Assembly (NCBI RefSeq): GCF_043641665.1
Contig: NC_092203.1
Span: forward strand, 10,707,873 to 10,771,872
Reading direction: 5' to 3'
Length of the DNA: 64,000 nucleotides
Source: Enoplosus armatus
Lineage: Eukaryota; Chordata; Actinopteri; Centrarchiformes; Enoplosidae
In this document: positions 23,041 through 35,001 of the stretch, in pieces
How positions within the stretch are numbered: position 1 is the stretch's first letter
Layout: each line of letters begins with the position of its first letter
Position numbers and translations under genes: made by a program
Notes under the pieces: generated by a model
Database searches by the model: none
What the model was told of the DNA's origin: nothing
The model's input: the letters and a program-made list of their open reading frames with translations, nothing else

Positions 23041-24080
23041 CGAGCAGGGCCAGGCAGAATGGCGAAATGCAGACCTGTCAAGTGCTGCGTGTCCCCTTTT
23101 TTTCGTGCGGGGAAGCAGATGTTTGTGTGTATACGGTGGACTGGCAGAGGGAGGCCAGCAGCAGATGCCTGTACCGGTGCCAAGGTTCAGAATGGTACAG
23201 ACGGTACATGTTCAGGGAGAGAAAGCTGCCCTCCCTCTGCCATAGGTGGCTCCCCAGCTGAACGCCCCCCCCCCCCACCCCCCTTCTGCTTAACCACCGC
23301 ACAGTCCGACCCCTTTTATTTATTCATCTATTTGTTGAATTATTTACTCATTCCATCGCTCGTTTGGCCGTTTAACGACCCGCCTGGAGGCAGGGGAGAG
23401 ATGGAGCGTTTACTTCAGGGACAGATGACCGTTCACTTCATTTATTGGGAAAATAAAAGCAAATGCGATAACACTATGGGCCTTTACAGTGTGTGCTAAA
23501 GAGGTGAGGAGTTTTGTTCCAAAATAGGAGACTTCACTGGATTAATGAAACCCCTTTTATGATTATCTTTTGATGCTTCAAATCATAGACGTCTACAGTC
23601 ACTCTGGGAGTGGCTGCCACAGTATTCAACTTTTTCGTGGCAGGTTTAATACAGACAAAGCTGACAGTGACTTGAGACAGAACCTGTTTATTAACATTTA
23701 AGCGAAACTACGGTCTGAACCTGAACCGAAGTGATTTTGTTGCCTGAACCTGGACCTGAACAATGGAAAATCAGATGTTCACCCTTCAAACTATGTGACA
23801 CTTACACTGTATGTATGTACTCGAATAGCATTTAAGCAGACTGAAGCCTCGAGATTTGAACATTAAATCATGAACGTCACATAATGACCTTTCACAAAAT
23901 GCATGAATGGAACAAACCTTTTGTTCACGTCGTGCGGTTGAAACCTTCACCCGACAAATATTATCCTTTTCTGTTGAGGTTCATCTCATCTTCTAATTCT
24001 TTTGTTATTAATCTATTGAATGAATACACCAAGGTGTCAAAGCAATAATGGGGAACACCTCAGCCGTTCATTATGAGACG
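23040..24080. other. Anonymous non-coding stretch
   Basis: A C-rich run lies at 23265-23284. A 146-codon plus-strand frame (23059-23499) is interrupted by Pro- and Tyr/Leu-rich simple sequence and has no recognisable domain. Confidence 0.5.
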
Positions 24081-24800
24081 GGCTGCATGTATAACGTAGC
24101 GAAGCGGCTCGTCGACATTGATAATCCCTGTGAGCACCTCAGCGGCCTCGGCTCGCTCTCACCCGCCATTTCCCAACACGGCGCAGGATCACAGCCTCTC
24201 CTCTGACACCTCCCTGTAGTTTTGACTTGAAGAGGGAACTTTTTCTTTTTCTGCTCCCCTTCTCCTCCTCCTCCTCCACCCCCCCCCATTGCCTTCACCC
24301 CCTCGGCTCCCCTGCTTTGGAAGGAGAGCTCTGCTTTGCGAAGGTACAGCTTGTTTTATTAACATCAAAAGCGCCCGTGGGAGACGGCAGTGATCAAATT
24401 CCCCTCTAATTAAAATGAACCTGGGTTGAGAATGTTGCGCTGTTTAATATGTACAGAACGGTGCTGATTGCACAAAGCGGCTCCTCCTTTTGTTGGCGAG
24501 GATAATGCGGGCCCTGCCGAGACGCCGACGTGGGCGGAATAAGGGTACCTTCAGAGCATCCTCGCGATCTGGGTGATGTCCTCATCACCGTCGGATGTGA
24601 GACTGGTGTCAAATGTGGCCGGTGAAGCCTAAGCCTCACCTCGCCTTTAATTTGGAGGGTGATTGATGGACCTGGAGGCAATATTGCGGAGCGTTCAACC
24701 CCTGTCTAGGTTGCCTCCTCCGCCCTTTACCGAGGCGCTGTTTGGCAGCCCTTCCCTCGTCCTTGCTTCCCAGGACGCCTCTAAACTTTCTCAGAGTTCA
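24080..24800. promoter_or_regulatory. Candidate regulatory block
   Basis: Contains a (CTC)n run at 24262-24277 followed by nine C residues, then the repeat-free stretch 24340-24720 with CTAATTAAAATG at 24406-24417 and CCTTTAATTTGGAGGGTGAT near 24643. The same CTAATTAAAATG word lies at 13745 and 34764. Regulatory role inferred. Confidence 0.35.
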
Positions 24801-26650
24801 AGTTCACTTTGCACTTCCTACTCGGATTGAAATGCGAGCATGGCCATAACGGGTGATGTTGCATTTGTAAAAGCTCTAGCTCCGGGTCAAAGACGGGGCG
24901 TATCATTTTCAGCATGTACATGTGTAGGATTCAGGAACAGACAGCGTGTTTTATAGGGATGGATGCTTTAAGTAAGGAACCAGTTTGAAAATAATTCCAC
25001 TTGAAGGCTTAAAAAGCTGTTCTCAAGCTGAAGAAATTGCTATTATTAGCTTATTAACTGATCCTTTAATGAAAATGTAACCGTCAATGTCAGAAAGGAA
25101 AGTGGAAAATCATGTTTTTATCTGAAAATATGTGGAAAAATCTTATAATTTCTCAGCATTTCAGCACTAACATCAATGATTAGTTAGAATCAAGTGTCAT
25201 TTGCTGTGTGCGGTGATCTGTCTTACTTTTCTTTACTTGTCTCATGATATATATGCCCATTTCTAGACGATCCATGAAGCTTTAGCTTTAGAGTTTTAAG
25301 AAAAAGAAGTTCTTGCTTGTGAATAAATGTCTACAAAGACAATAGGTCACATTATAAGGCCTTCGTCTGGGTCAGGGCATTAGCAATAATATATTGCAGA
25401 CTTAAACCAACTTTTTAGTCTCCACTTGTGACAAGAATCAAAATTTGTTGACTGAATATCGAAGCGCCTTCTTTCTGGACGTAGCCTCGTGCTCGGGGGC
25501 TTAAGAATCAGGTTTGGGCTCCGGTTATGACGGTGCAGGGTTTGCAGAGAGGTGAGATGAGGGATACAAATTCAATTTAGGTGTTTCTGCCGATCAATGG
25601 CAGCAATCCAACCTTGATCTCAGGTTATGAATACCTGAGCAGATGTTTCATGTAACGCATACAGATGACACGAGCGCTACAACTCTAGAAAAGAAATCCA
25701 CCTCTTGGTTCGGTGATTCAGTTCAGTGAGTGCTGAAGGATTAATCTCTTTCCTTGTAGTTAAATTTGTGGTCAGGAGACTTTTCCACATGCAGAGTTAA
25801 AGGCACAGTGTGACCTTTGACCCTAACAAGGGCTGCCGTTAGCACGTAGCTTTTAGCACTGTAGAGAAATATCTCTTTTCATCCATTAAGGAAGATATTT
25901 GACCTAATTTCTTACTCATCCCATCAAATTCATCTTCACTCATGATAAGAAACATTTTGAGATCACCAAAGACTCAAACTGTGAGAATGTTCAACTTTTC
26001 CAGCTCCACTGCTGCCATGAGAAAAATCAGATGCTCCACTAACGCATCTAAACTGCACGGCCTGGTAGGAATACGAATACATAACATTTCTGAAGTAGAT
26101 GTTTACTTCTCTCACAACATTTTATCAACACGTTTTTCACGATCGACTCGATCGAAAGCCTCAGAGGCGTCTAAGAAACACACAAACATGGTGGAGCTGC
26201 AGCTGCTAGATTTCTTTTAAAGCAAAGACGTGCATATATCTGTCATTTACCGGTTTTAAATACTTAAAATGCTTACTGAAACAATCCAGCGGAAGTCTCA
26301 CCAACACCTCCTTTAGGCGTATAGTTAACACTACTTTTAATTTAATCTAATTCGTCTTTTATGAGGTAGCAGCCCTGAGATGATATTCAGAGACACAGAT
26401 TGGATGTTCCATATTCGATTAGTAATGAATCCTAATTTCAGGTCAGGATCTTCCTCCAGAACGGACATCCAGAGCCATTTTGGAAGAAAACAGTTCATTA
26501 GTGTTGGTGAACATTTGTTAAATGTGCAGCACATAATCAGCACACAGCACCACATTCAGTCTGAGTGGATTCCTGCATGCTTGAATCAGAGGCTTTTTCT
26601 TTCACAGCCGTCCCACCCTGCTGTCAGACTCTGGAGCAGGTAGCTTGCAC
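24800..26650. other. Anonymous non-coding stretch
   Basis: AT-rich non-coding DNA. The segment from about 25790 (GTTAAAGGCACAGTGTGACC) resembles the ends of short dispersed fish repeats, but no second copy is present to prove it. Confidence 0.45.
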
Positions 26651-26654
26651 TCCA

Positions 26655-26830
26655 TTAAACAAACACTGTGGCCCCTCACTTTTATTTGACATTTTATTTG
26701 GCTGTGACAAACGAGCAGCAGTTGGATTATAACATAATTTGTCTCCTCTTTATTACCGGCACAAAGGACACCATTCATTAATTATTCTGCCGTTGCCGCT
26801 CAACACTAACTGGAAAGGTCCCTCTTTGGA
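26655..26830. promoter_or_regulatory. Candidate regulatory element
   Basis: Repeat-free, with TATAACATAATTTG, CATTCATTAATTATTCTGCC and ATTTTATTTGGC words in about 170 bases. Texture-based call only. Confidence 0.3.
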
Positions 26831-27840
26831 CAGATGGCGAGGACAATGTTATTTATATCAATCAGTCCAAAATGTTCAGCGAGGATTACTATTCCTTGGA
26901 CCGCTTTGATTTATGTCTCTGCACCTCACCCCGTACCCAACCTCACCGGCTCCTGCAGGGACACTTTAATCGAATGGGAATTGAAAGCAGGCAATGTGTT
27001 TCGGCATGTTTATTTATACATCTCTATTTTCTTTTTTTTCCCCCCCTGCAAGTCTTCCAAAGTAAAGTTGTTTTGCTGTTGTTTCTTTTCACTTTTCTCA
27101 GACGATGTGCCACAAGGCTGCGCTTGTCATTTCCTTCCAGTATTGATCAGTGTCTACCTGTGTGCAGGTAAAGAGGCTCCCCTCTGGAGGGCTCACGTGC
27201 AACTTTCCATATTATATATACTGGTATCTCTTCTACGTTTATTAGGGTTTTCTCGTGGCCCTAAGAAAGATGCCCCCCCCAACATTTTGATTTTAAAATG
27301 TAGTTAATTGTTGTGCACATTAGCACTCACAAATAAATAAAGAACCTGATAAAAGTCAAACCATACCTCCCCCTGACTTTATTCTAACGCCCAGAAATCT
27401 CCAAATTTGGTCTAGCAATGTCAGAAATGTAGTGTTATAATCTCCAAATATGTTCTAGCACCTTCAAATCCTCCCAAAATGTGTCTGAGGGAAACTAGAA
27501 TACTTGGAGATGAAGGTTTCTCATCAGCGTAGACTGTCTGTACAACAAATGACCATATCATCGCTTGCAGATTGTTAAAGGCATGTGTTCCTCTCTTACA
27601 TTTGTCAACAGAAACGCCTCTGATTCTGACTCACCTGCACTCGGCAGCTTAAATGTAAACTGCAGTTTGTAGCAGTTAGAATAATGAATGTAAAGCTGCA
27701 TAACGCGCTCGTCGAGTACAAACCGAGACAGGCAGGTCTGCCCCTGACGCCGCCTCTAACAACTCATCATTACCTTTCTTCTCTGCATGCAAACCAGTCC
27801 CAGAGCAACACTTGGTAGCTGGGCGCTGGTTTACGCATCT
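26830..27840. other. Anonymous non-coding stretch
   Basis: A 157-codon plus-strand frame (26834-27307) is Phe/Cys-rich through T-rich simple sequence and has no recognisable domain. Nothing else stands out. Confidence 0.5.
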
Positions 27841-28560
27841 GTGTGGAAAGAGAAAAAATATATTTTGTAATGAATACCATTTACGGAGTAATTAGTTTTA
27901 TGCAAACTAGTGAAGATGAAAGCAAAAATCTTTATAAATTATGAATCATGTTATAACTTATCAGGGGTGCTTATCATGGAGTTAACGCACCTCCCTGTTA
28001 ATTAAAAATGTTCACACAGAGTCGAAGGAGGGAGATAGTTCGCCGGCAGACTCATCAGGTAGCTGATGCTGAAGGAAGCCTTTGTTCTTGCTGCTCGCTC
28101 TTCAAATCTCAGATCAGGCCCGGCGTTGGGGCGAGAGAGGTAAACAACAGTAAGGATGCAAGACCGGGAGAGAGAGAGAGGAAATAGTGACAGGTTTAAA
28201 ACCACTGATTTCCACTCTTTTCCCTTCCTGAATCTACATTCTTCCAAACGTTTGCCCATTGACTAGAAAAATCTCCCCAGGCCCCTGATAGTCTCTGGCT
28301 CGGCGCGAGGATGCCCAGGCGCTACAGCAACGCTCATAAAAACTCAATTCATCAAGACGAGCGTAATTTGCTCCGAACGGAAAGCGCCACAAAAGGGGGC
28401 GAGCTTGTCAGCGAGACAGGTGGCTGGAGATCTCGCTCTGATACTGAGCGATATGAATAATAGATTCTGCTAAATGTACGCCAGGACCCGGGCTGTAAAC
28501 ACAGCTGCCTCCTTTCCCTTCCAAAAGAACAGCTTGGCTGGATGAGAAGCCCGAGCGCTC
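27840..28560. promoter_or_regulatory. Candidate regulatory blocks
   Basis: The stretch 27850-28020 has TTTTGTAATGAATACCATTT, GGAGTAATTAGTTTTATGC and TGTTAATTAAAAATG. A second GC-richer block (28270-28560) is also repeat-free. No coding frame of note. Confidence 0.3.
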
Positions 28561-28577
28561 TGCCTCCACCTGAGGAC

Positions 28578-28618
28578 GGGGGGGAGGGAGGGTGGGGAGG
28601 GGATGGGAGGGGGGGGGC
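28578..28618 (+). repeat. G-quadruplex-prone G-rich run
   Basis: Seven G runs of 3-9 residues separated by one- or two-base A/T loops on the plus strand. This is the clearest quadruplex consensus in the window. Confidence 0.8.
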
Positions 28619-28619
28619 G

Positions 28620-29780
28620 ATTAACTAATCAAATGCACGGGCTAAATAGGAGGCAAGGAGAGAAAGAGGAGACAGACAAAGGGAGGGGGGAGAGGTGTAA
28701 GTCAGAAGGTTTACCCTCGCTGGTTTTGCTGAAGCACCGAGCGGCACAAAGGAAGCTGATTAGAGTCGATCTAAACATTTAAAGAACGAGGTTCAGTGGT
28801 TACGCAGCGACGTTACGGAGCACAATCCCTTCACTCAAGGAAGCCAAGAATTATAAAACCTTTTTTAATACATGAAGTAATCAATCAGAGCCCCAAAATC
28901 ACAACCTTTAACCCCCCCTGTGGCAGGGGTCATGTATACAGACATTAGTAACAGTAGTAGAGCTACGATACGGAAAACAGGATGACAATAAAGTCTGTAA
29001 TGTGTAATAATATGTCAATATTAAGAGCGCTGTGTCCCCAGAGCGTCCTCCTCTTCCTGTCTACGAACACGTCCATGTAAGCAGTATGAACTTCTCCCTG
29101 AGCCTGAACGTAACGCTGTTGAGAGTATTTTTCACCTTTTGTCTTTGTGACACTATTTGAAGCCCTTTGAGCTTTTAATTCAGATTTAGTATGTTTGTAG
29201 AATCTGCGTCTGTGTTTTTCTGGACACATACTAGACTACTACCACTGTTGCATCCTGTTAAAGACCCCTGGCCAACCTTATCGAGCCAGTAAGCGAACAA
29301 GGCAGCGAGTTGGGAAGTCGCGTACGAACGCATCCTGCTTATTCAAAGCCGTAACGTAAAGTTTAAGCTGAGATAAAGAAGATTATGAGTTAATATCTCA
29401 AACTCTTGGCACATGAAACCCTCTCGAAGGTGTATTTTCTTTTTTAATTAGCATGAACCACCTCTGAAAGGTATATTTAAGAGGCCTGTTGTCTTAACTT
29501 GCAACATTTTCTCTCCTCCGTCCTTGTTTTTGTGTTTCGAAGTCAAACGCTCTGAATAATGCAGAGGCTGTGAATGGTGTTTGTTTTGGCAGGGACTTTG
29601 CGAGCTACAGTTCTGCGGGATGAAGTCACACATTGCGAGGAACATCGTAGTGGTTTACTCACGGATGTGTTTACTCATGAATTATCACGTGCTTCTCGCC
29701 GTTGACTCACAATGGACTACATTTCCTTGCTGATGTAATTTTCCTGCGCCAACCACCACCCACTCTCTGACACTTCATCC
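28620..29780. other. Anonymous non-coding stretch
   Basis: Purine-rich from 28655 to 28695. The remaining sequence has no recognisable gene or repeat. Confidence 0.5.
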
Positions 29781-30130
29781 ACGGCTGCTCCTCTGCACAT
29801 TTGATGACTCCCCAGATGAAATTTAGGAGGATTTTGCCCAGCCGAAGGTAATTAATTCTTCAATTAAAATGTTGTTAAACATTTTTAATGAGTAATTGGC
29901 ACTGGGGAATCGGATACAAAACTATGTTTAACCAGAGACAGATAGACAACACGGATGTTTCAAAGTTGGTTTCTGCAAATCTGTTCGTTGACCCACTTCT
30001 TTTCTCCCCGAGTATTGCGCGGCTCAGAAATATAAATAAAAAATCAAATGGGAAGCGTCTCCTGGCACAGAGGATGTGTCCTTCATCTCAGGTGACTACT
30101 GCTTCATTTGGCTGCCTTTTTTCTTTCTCT
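29780..30130. promoter_or_regulatory. Candidate regulatory element
   Basis: GGTAATTAATTCTTCAATTA near 29849 and TTTTTAATGAGTAATTGGCA near 29882 form a dense homeodomain-core cluster. No repeats or coding potential. Confidence 0.35.
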
Positions 30131-30149
30131 TTTTTTTTTTTTTTTTTTT
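30130..30149. repeat. T20 homopolymer
   Basis: Twenty consecutive T residues. No poly-A-tailed element body is recognisable beside it. Confidence 0.95.
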
Positions 30150-31060
30150 CCACGCTCCCTAATTAGGGCACGAGACGGCTCACAACAACCTGAGATACAG
30201 AGCTGCAGTGGAAGGGACATCATCCACTTAACCTGATTTCACTTCCATGCGAACAAAGACAAGGACAGAGAGATGGAGCGGAGCGCGTTTCATTCATCGC
30301 CAGCGAAATGACGGACAAATACAAACAACACGCTTCAGTTTTAACACATCACACAAAGTATGACAGGTGATTTCAAACTCACTGAACTTACACATGTTCA
30401 GCTTATAAGTTATGTTACTGACACGTCATTAAAGATCCCCTCCAGATGTGTTTTGAGACAATTAAATCCTATAAATGACGTCTACTTCAAGTCCAGTCTC
30501 ACCGTTTGTGCACTGGAGGCTTCACGTTTCCACATCACACTTGTGTAAGTTACATATTCGACCAATGATTGGCTTCCAAACCTGGTGTGACGTCCCGACA
30601 CGCCTTAAACTGAACGTGAAAGTGTCAAACTGTGCACAGTGAAGCTCAAACATCCAATGGAGTAACAACAAGCAAAACTTGATTTGGAGAGAGTATGTCA
30701 TTACACCACCAGGGGCAGCGCTGAGCCCACTGTTGCAGAGCAGCACTCCCGCCGGTGAGCGAGGAAGACATCCTGCTCATACGCTCATGCCTTCACATAC
30801 AGTCGGACATTAGGGGATCCTCTTTCAGCAACTTGAATAAATCCACTTCACTGCCGTCTACAGTCGTCTTCCTCTCCGTCTGCTTCACGTCATCGTCTTC
30901 AAATCAACTCGAACACATCTGTGTCTGAAGGAGCTCCTCCTCCTCCTCAGCAGCAGGAGGACGTGGGAGAGCGCTTTGTCGCTCATTCACGAGCCGCGAC
31001 GTTGGCTAATCATGAAGCTAGTTCAGGGAGCCTCAGTTCATTACAGCGCTGCACTCTGTA
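30150..31060. other. Non-coding, nothing recognised
   Basis: Short frames only, with no repeats. Confidence 0.5.
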
Positions 31061-31540
31061 GGTTCCTGGCATTGTTCTCTCAATTAGAGACTTGTAAATG
31101 TGTTGCTTGCTTAATCACCCAAAAACTGGCCCCTAGGACTTCCCCCTAATGCACCCCCATTAAGAGGGGCCATCAAAACAAAAGATCTGCCTCTAATGGC
31201 AATAATCCCTCACTTCTGTCACGCCGAAGCCAAACTTGTATCTTAAATGAGCGATGATGGATGAGCGCGGGCCTCCGTGTCAAAGAGCTTTATTACTGGT
31301 GATAGATGCGCCGGGCACGCCGCACGCCAAACCTCGACCGGGGCCCGCCGCCGTCAGAGCCGGCCCATCCCGAGTGTGTCTCACTTAACCCGCCGTCTCT
31401 GGAAGTCAGATGGCCGCTCGTGGCGCTGGGAGGGGGGAGAGAAATAAGGGCTTATCCAAACAAGCTCATTAGCACAATTAGGGCTCGTTTCCTGCCGATG
31501 GACCCCTGGAGCGCTCCTAAAGTTTGACTGCACGCTGTGG
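31060..31540. promoter_or_regulatory. Candidate enhancer block
   Basis: CTCAATTAGAGACTTG near 31079, GCTTGCTTAATCACCC, CCCCCTAATGCACCCCCATT, and then a GC-rich CpG-containing segment (31260-31540) with AGCTCATTAGCACAATTAGG near 31463. Repeat-free and non-coding in texture. Confidence 0.4.
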
Positions 31541-32140
31541 TGACTCGGACGACGAGTCTCGGGGCCGGGGAGGGGTGACGAGCAGCTGCTTTTACGAGCC
31601 AAAGATCGCGAGGCGGGTGGTGTAACATGAACCGTGTGCAGAAGTTTTGACTGTGGCAGTTATTTGTAACTGTGAGTTTCTTCGTTTGCGTCTTGAGTTC
31701 TGTGTTTCCAGATGGGCAGGCTTTGCCTAATAGAACAATATCTAATCAGACTTAATCAGAGGTGATTCAGCTGAATCTGTCAGTCATTATGTCTGTGTGT
31801 CATGGGCGACAAGAAAAGGGACGTTTTTCAGGTCTTTACATACATCCATATTACCAGAAAATCAGATCAGATGACTTGAGTGAAACAATATGAAGAAATA
31901 TTATCCTCCTGATTTTCTGCTCTGTTTTTTCTTTAATTTCTGCTCGTGTGTGATTTACTTCCTGCCTGACCTTTGACCTTTTTCACTATTGGTTGCCTGT
32001 AATTCGGTCCATGTAGGAGCTGTGGCTTCCTCTGTGGCTGCACTCCATGTTCTTGTCTCTATAAGAGCGTCCTCTGAGGGAATACAATCTAAAATGTAAA
32101 TGTTGTCCATGTGAGCGTTTCTGAAGCCGCCGCTTTCCCC
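31540..32140. other. Non-coding, nothing recognised
   Basis: No supported feature. Overlapping 64-73-codon frames are uninformative. Confidence 0.5.
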
Positions 32141-32430
32141 GCCGAGCCGCTGCAGCCATTAAGGTGCAGCACAAAGACACATAAACCCTCTAACGTCGTA
32201 TTCTTCTTAATTATATATGGAAGCCATTATATTCCCCAGACGGCGCGGTATATTTAAAGAAACCAGAGTCCTTCAAACACTTCTCCTCTCAGGGATCTCA
32301 TACTTAACAGGAGATCTTCTCTTAAGGGAGCCTCCTCTGGGTACGCAGGCTGGAAACAGCCAATCACAACCGCAGAGCCGCTACGCTGTGCCCACGCCGC
32401 CCCAACGCTCGGGCTCATTACATATATTTG
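32140..32430. promoter_or_regulatory. Candidate regulatory element
   Basis: TTCTTAATTATATATGGAAG near 32203 and CAGACGGCGCGGTATATTTA near 32238 lie in repeat-free sequence. A 104-codon plus-strand frame (32217-32531) overlaps it but has no recognisable domain. Confidence 0.25.
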
Positions 32431-32819
32431 AAGAGCAGCGTTTGCAGATGTACGTCTCTGCAGAGAAAGGTTTCCATGTTCAACATTTGACTTGCAAACA
32501 CCCTGAAAATGTGATCAGTTTTAGGTGTTGATTACCTTAAAAGTCATTCAGTTTCCACTGTTTGGGCTAAAGCTGCTGCTAGCTGAATGAATAGTTATAG
32601 TTTAAGAAGTGGTTCGGTCCAGTGAGTCTTAACTTCAAGATACTAAAAACTGACTTCTGCAGGTTCATGTACCAGAAACTCGAAGCGTAGAGGAACTATT
32701 TTCCCTTTTCACCCTCGAGATCAGTGAGGAATTTGTTCAAATACAAACTGTGCAGGAAGACAGGCACCGGAGGAAAGGTAGGAAAACACTCTCCTTGCAG
32801 CAGGAAGTGCCTCCACACC

Positions 32820-33085
32820 TCAGCCTGTAATTAAAGGCGTTGCAGAGCGGGGCTGCATTAGCAAGCGTTTGCAGTGACAGGTAATAAAGCAGATCGGTTA
32901 ATTGCAAATGAATGCACACACCCCCGTTCCATTAGGCATAAATAATTTGGCCACTTGGGTATGTGCCTCCCAAATTACTTATTCTTTTTGTGTCTCAAAT
33001 TACCTATTCTTTCTGATGTTGCCTTTAGTTGATTAGCGAGCTGTGCGCGACTAGCCATTGGCTTTTTCCAGGTTTTCAGCCGGTT
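32820..33085. promoter_or_regulatory. Candidate enhancer with duplicated 25-mer
   Basis: GGTTAATTGCAAATGAATGC near 32896 resembles POU/homeodomain sites. A 25-base word starting CAAATTAC occurs twice back to back (32971-32995 and 32996-33020). The first 17 bases match at 16 positions, and the similarity then fades. TTGATTAGCGAGC follows. Repeat-free otherwise and non-coding. Confidence 0.4.
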
Positions 33086-34730
33086 TTTCATTTTTCATAA
33101 GGTGAAGGAGTGTTCAGATCGGGCTGCGGATTTGTTGTTGTGAGTTGTTTTGCTTTTGTTTGTGCACACCACCACTTTCATCATTGGCACGGATGATAAT
33201 TTATGCAGTTATTCCCAACTTTTGCATGTTTTGGTGTGATTCTGTTCGGGCTTTTCTTCTCACACCTTGTATAGCTTTTGCTTGGGGATGTAGGATGAAT
33301 ATTAAATAACGTTGCTTTGTTTTCATCTGGTGCGCATGTATAGCCAGCACATATAAAGTACTATTTTTCACATTCATGAAAGATTCATTGTCCTTGCATG
33401 TCTCTAATATACATAAACATTTTCAAGACAAAGGGAGACTTGTTACAGTCGGTTCCTCTCTGCCTCTGATCCCGGTGATCTCCGAGTTAAAGTTTATTCT
33501 TCTCTTGATCTCATTAGAAGTCGTTTTCTGGCTGCGAGTGTGAACCAGAAGACCTGTAAATGTAGAGCGAGATGGGTTTCCTCATACATGCATATTATCA
33601 TGTAAATCCCCGATGACATAATCAATTTTTAATTTTAAGCAGCCCTATTTTTGAATTTTCTCCCGTTTCACATATACATAAACGACTTGAGATGTTTAAT
33701 GAGTTTCATTTTCAAACTCTTGTCCTTTTCTGCAGGCAGTCAGATCTCATGTTGTGTTGGAGCTGCAGAAGATAAAGTAAATAGCTTAAAATCACCTGCA
33801 GGCTGGAACATGATGGACCAGGCTGCATGTCAGCAATGTGTGTGGTTGTTATTCAGAGGTGTTAGCATGCTATCTGTCTGTTAGCTGTTTTCTTTTCCTT
33901 TTTGAACCCACCTCTCGACAGGAAGTTGGAGCCGCAAATCTGCTTGTTTTGATCTTCAGGGCCGGATTGAGGGGGATTTGAGAGGGATGTGCATCTCTAT
34001 CTTTGTCAACCTCTGCGACTTAAAGCTACCCGAACACTCTTCTCTAGATTTACAGAGATGTTTACGAGGTTGAGCAGAAGTATGAAGTATCTTTTATGAC
34101 AAATAATCTGAAATGCTCATAAACCGATTGTTTCATCAGATTAAACAGATTATTAAGGGTCAGTAGGTTAGCTAAAGTCTTTTATTGTAAATAATTTGGG
34201 ACATTTGACAATATAACATTTTGTCCTTTTTAAATTTAGGTTTGACTTCTTTGAAGCAGCCAAGTGAGCTTTCAGAAAAATCAGAACTCACCAGTCGTAG
34301 TTACGATTTGGACGTAAATGGTATTTACTGATAATTATAGCAACGCCAGGAAATACATCACAGCTTGACTTCGTCCTGATTGGCTCTTCTCACTACAGAT
34401 TGTCTGAAGGTTGTCCAATCAGGTCAGTTTTGTCACTCTGTGTCCTGGAGCAGGTGCCATCAGGTCCCGTATTGTGACAGCTTTGCGTTCGCAGTCTTAA
34501 TTTATTCAAACGTTAAGCTACATTTGCAACAACATCCAGTGTTTCTCAAGCAGAGGAGGTTTCAGAATCAGAGCGTTTTAATGAAATGTCATCATAGCGA
34601 AGCCTTCTATGCAGATTTAATTTAATTTCCTCCTAAAAATGCAGCGAGACTTTCACCAGTCAAACTCCCAGAAGGAGGTGTGATGGTGACCAGACCCCCC
34701 TCCCGTCCTCCCTCTCACCCCCCGCTGAGC
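33085..34730. other. Anonymous non-coding stretch
   Basis: T-rich around 33090-33400. All frames are short. GTTAGCATGC words typical of fish non-coding DNA lie near 33861. Confidence 0.5.
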
Positions 34731-34734
34731 GAGC

Positions 34735-34870
34735 CCGCATGTCGTCCCCAGGTTGCGACAGCCCTAATTAAAATGTCCTTCCTCATTATCATCGATTGCC
34801 CCACGCATTTTGGAAAACAACTGCAGTGCTGAGCTCTGGCAGCGGCGGCGACGGCGGCCAAATATAGACA
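34735..34870. promoter_or_regulatory. Small candidate regulatory element
   Basis: CTAATTAAAATG at 34764-34775 (third exact occurrence in the window) is followed by CTCATTATCATCGATTGCCC. Repeat-free. Confidence 0.35.
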
Positions 34871-34968
34871 TGTGACACTGGTCTTTAGCCCCGTCAGATG
34901 GTCCCGGTCCGACATGAGAGCGAGAAAAGTGGGGCAGCAGCCGAGTCTCCCCAGTGGACCACCGCTCA

Positions 34969-34971
<3 letters not shown>

Positions 34972-35001
<30 letters not shown>
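34972..35001. repeat. (AC)15 microsatellite
   Basis: Fifteen AC units. It accounts for the Thr/His and Val/Cys runs in the overlapping frames. Confidence 0.95.

Noticed and set aside
26834..27307. 157-codon plus-strand frame as a membrane protein
   Set aside because: The hydrophobic stretches derive from T-rich simple sequence and the remainder has no recognisable pattern.
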